Assembly: GCA_050303415.1 (NCBI GenBank)
Contig: JBNLBS010000005.1
Span: forward strand, 62,001 to 126,000
Origin: JBNLBS01 sp050303415
GTDB lineage: Bacteria; Pseudomonadota; Gammaproteobacteria; Methylococcales; Methylomonadaceae
Direction: 5' to 3'
Length of the DNA stretch: 64,000 nt
A program made the translations under genes and the position numbers. The notes under the pieces are model-generated. The model made no database searches and was not told the origin of the DNA. It was given only the letters and a program-made list of their open reading frames with translations. Shown here in pieces: positions 62,001 to 64,000 of the stretch (position 1 is the stretch's first letter; each line of letters begins with the position of its first letter).

Positions 62001-62864
62001 TTAAAAATAACTTTTTATTCTACTTTTTAATTTATAAGCATCTTCTTTTAATGAATCAATTCTTTCATCAAAATGGCTATAACATTTTTCACCTCGCCAC
62101 CACTGTCGCGTTTTTTTGAACACATGCGAATAAACAATGCTCGGACCTGAATGTGCCCTTAAAATCTTACGTTCATGCCCTTCTTTAACAACGCCAGCAT
62201 GATGAAAGGTGTCAGTATCAAAAATGATCAATGTGCCTGCTGTACCTACAATATCAACAACAGGACCAATTTCTCCCGGAATATGGCTGTTATTCATTTT
62301 TCGATAAATAGGACTTCTTGTATCTACGACATCAAGATTGTTGTCAACAAACATCTTCCTGAAGCGGTTTCGAGCAATTTTTGCAGTATTCGGCACGACA
62401 CCAAAAGCACCATTATCCAAACCAACATCATTCACATAAAGCATGAACTTCAAAGTCCACATCTTATCAAAATGTGTTGGGGCAATTTCCATATTCTGAC
62501 GAAACTCATGAGTTACATACAGACCATGATTTACATGACAAGGGCAACCAATATAACTTTTAGCTATGTTAGAAAAAAAAGTCGACCCAAAACACCTATT
62601 AATAGCAGGATATAGTTCATTAGATATTTTTTTTAAATTTACTACAACTGCCTTCCCTACAGGATAATTGACAAAGTGTATATAATTCTTATCTTCATCA
62701 GTGAGAATCTTTGGAAATTCAGCCTGGATTAATTTTAGCTCCGATGGATTCATATAATCAGGTATCACAGCTACACCATATGACCTAATAAAATCAACAA
62801 TTTCAGAAACTTTCGAAGTCTTTGGGATCGTTATATCTGCAAGCTGGACAGAATTACTACTCAT
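62001..62864 (-). CDS. Phytanoyl-CoA dioxygenase (PhyH)-family oxygenase
   Basis: 287 residues; AGGAG precedes ATG 62864. Fe(II)/2-oxoglutarate fold: the facial triad appears as HFD in APTHFDKM with the distal His in FDTDTFHHAG, and a 2OG-binding Arg probably in KILRAHSG. It hydroxylates a C-H bond of an unknown small molecule, likely a sugar, lipid or peptide of the glycan. The 100-bp gap to the radical SAM gene shows nothing special. Confidence 0.78.
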   Translation of the reverse strand: MSSNSVQLADITIPKTSKVSEIVDFIRSYGVAVIPDYMNPSELKLIQAEFPKILTDEDKNYIHFVNYPVGKAVVVNLKKISNELYPAINRCFGSTFFSNIAKSYIGCPCHVNHGLYVTHEFRQNMEIAPTHFDKMWTLKFMLYVNDVGLDNGAFGVVPNTAKIARNRFRKMFVDNNLDVVDTRSPIYRKMNNSHIPGEIGPVVDIVGTAGTLIIFDTDTFHHAGVVKEGHERKILRAHSGPSIVYSHVFKKTRQWWRGEKCYSHFDERIDSLKEDAYKLKSRIKSYF

Positions 62865-62903
62865 AATTTATAACTCCTAGATTTTTCAGTCAGAACCAAT
62901 CGC

Positions 62904-64000
62904 TTATATTATCCAAGGCTCGGGATTTAGTAATAAATCTTTTACTTTGAAAACGGCCTCTACCGGATCAGGAATATGCCGCGCATTTAGCCACAGCTTA
63001 TCTCTTACCGACTGAGTAATTGATTCCCTAATCACAGACAAAATGTCTGACTTGTCCCGAATAAGCAACGCAAGATCTTGTAAAACAGTTGGAATTGAAT
63101 CAACATCATGATACTCACTCATCGCTTCGACCACATCATCATGAAATAAAAGATAAATTGGAGTAGCCATCGGGTTGGTAGCAAAATGATTGATATAAAC
63201 CGCATCAACATTTGAATTCGACATAACGGTTGAGAGACTTGTACAAGCAGCGATAACTGGCTCAACCGCTCCACCAGTGAGTGTAACAAAGTTGAGATTA
63301 TTTTCTGAAAGTATTTTTTGAACCTTTTCAACCTGTGTACTAGATGAAGCTGGGTGTGGTCGATATATTATTTTGTCATGCTTAATCGAGTGCACAGCCT
63401 GTGCCCATGCCTGAATAGTATCAAAATAACCTTGGAAAAAGAGAGGTTGGCAAAATAATCCAAGTACAATTGCCTCAACTCCTAACCCAAGTTGTTTCAA
63501 GGTTCTTTTACGAAGCAACTCAAAATCCATCTGCGCATATTTTGCATGACGCGGAGAACCTATTATAATTGCCTGCTTATTATGTCGATTCTTGGTAACC
63601 AGTGCAGCCTCTTGATCTGCCACTAAATAACAATCTGGATGCTTACCAAAAAACAAATTGCTGTCACCCCAAAAATCCTGCAGCATAAAGGTTGGGCATT
63701 CTGCCAATGCTAAAACAGCTTCATCAATCCCACCTTCACCAGGGGTTGACAAACCGACCAAGGCAACGTTGGGTGATATCCGTGCCAAAAGTGTTTTTGT
63801 ATAAGCAAGTATTTTCTCTGATTGCGAATCATTCAGATCCACAGAGGGAAGCAAATCAACCTCCAAAACAGGCACATTATGATTTTTTAGGATCGCTATA
63901 GCTGGCTCTTGAGCTGCAACGCTGATACAGAGATTTACCTCCTGTGATGCATACCGCCATATTTCTAGAATTCCCCAAGCCGCACAAACAGATCTTGCTG
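62904..64000 (-). CDS. GT-B-like surface-glycan protein (5' end outside window)
   Basis: The frame is open from the stop at 62904 to the window edge, so the gene starts beyond 64000; GTG 63875 is only an internal codon. Residues upstream of it read ARSVCAAWGILEIWRYASQ and AIAILKNHNVPVLEVDLL without a stop. At least 365 residues. Fragments such as IIIGSPRHAKYAQ, IYRPHPASSS and SLSTVMSNSNVDAVYINH resemble GT-B or polymer-export proteins (HP motif in RPHP; SNSN loop). Not firmly assigned. Likely another step in the glycan pathway. Confidence 0.5.
   Translation of the reverse strand, partial: ARSVCAAWGILEIWRYASQEVNLCISVAAQEPAIAILKNHNVPVLEVDLLPSVDLNDSQSEKILAYTKTLLARISPNVALVGLSTPGEGGIDEAVLALAECPTFMLQDFWGDSNLFFGKHPDCYLVADQEAALVTKNRHNKQAIIIGSPRHAKYAQMDFELLRKRTLKQLGLGVEAIVLGLFCQPLFFQGYFDTIQAWAQAVHSIKHDKIIYRPHPASSSTQVEKVQKILSENNLNFVTLTGGAVEPVIAACTSLSTVMSNSNVDAVYINHFATNPMATPIYLLFHDDVVEAMSEYHDVDSIPTVLQDLALLIRDKSDILSVIRESITQSVRDKLWLNARHIPDPVEAVFKVKDLLLNPEPWII

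Noticed and set aside
1..64000. CRISPR arrays or intact insertion sequences
   Set aside because: No regularly spaced repeats and no intact transposase or terminal inverted repeat pair were found; only one doubtful remnant at 58.9-59.4 kb.

Overview
The window reads as a chromosomal segment of a gammaproteobacterium with moderate to low GC (by eye about 40-45%). Gene order supports this: rpsU-(yqeY)-dnaG-rpoD with tsaD divergent from rpsU, a his operon running straight into tatABC, and a phoB-phoR pair. Protein style and the compact methionine/SAM cycle operon suggest a methanotroph-like lineage (Methylococcales), but no methane or methanol oxidation gene lies here, so the order-level guess is inference.

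Layout. 1-7.2 kb: a PilZ protein cut by the window edge, a lytic-transglycosylase-like lipoprotein, a secreted FKBP isomerase, rlmKL, acylphosphatase and a second-type elongation factor G. 7.2-11.8 kb: small exported or cytoplasmic proteins, many from conserved unknown families (SlyX, DUF6164, DUF2956, DUF1289, YbjQ, GFA), including a 44-residue membrane protein. 11.8-14.7 kb: a little-known cassette with a strong sigma70 promoter: a lipoprotein, a small helical protein, an exported M48-like protein with a damaged catalytic motif, and a membrane-anchored DNA/RNA nuclease. 14.8-28 kb: a methyltransferase, phoB-phoR, transporters (two TauE/SafE, AGCS, NCS2), DUF502, an OmpA-like lipoprotein, cca, yajQ, a CPBP protease and rsmE.

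28-49 kb is core metabolism and information processing: metK-ahcY-metF (active methyl cycle), tRNA-CAT, rpoD-dnaG-yqeY-rpsU, tsaD, plsY, folB-folK with a pteridine reductase, hisBHAFIE-tatABC, typA, a rhodanese, a methyltransferase and a LysR regulator facing a tiny membrane protein.

49-64 kb is an accessory surface-glycan locus, mostly on the minus strand: a WbpM/PglF-type dehydratase, a DegT aminotransferase, a NeuD/PglD-like acetyltransferase, two GT4 glycosyltransferases, a second HisH/HisF-like pair, a CMP-sialate-type cytidylyltransferase, a methyltransferase, GT-B-like proteins, a radical SAM/SPASM enzyme and a PhyH dioxygenase. Together they suggest synthesis and decoration of a nonulosonate or diamino-sugar glycan. 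The 5' end of the last gene, and probably more of the locus, lie beyond the window. Degraded or unassigned stretches at 55.4-55.9 and 58.9-59.4 kb suggest past rearrangement.

The best candidates for something undescribed are the 11.97-14.66 kb lipoprotein/degenerate-zincin/nuclease cassette and the 49-64 kb glycan locus with its enzymatic oddities. Several structured non-coding stretches (44.6 kb, the metF leader, the elongation factor G leader, the LysR intergenic region) also deserve a look.
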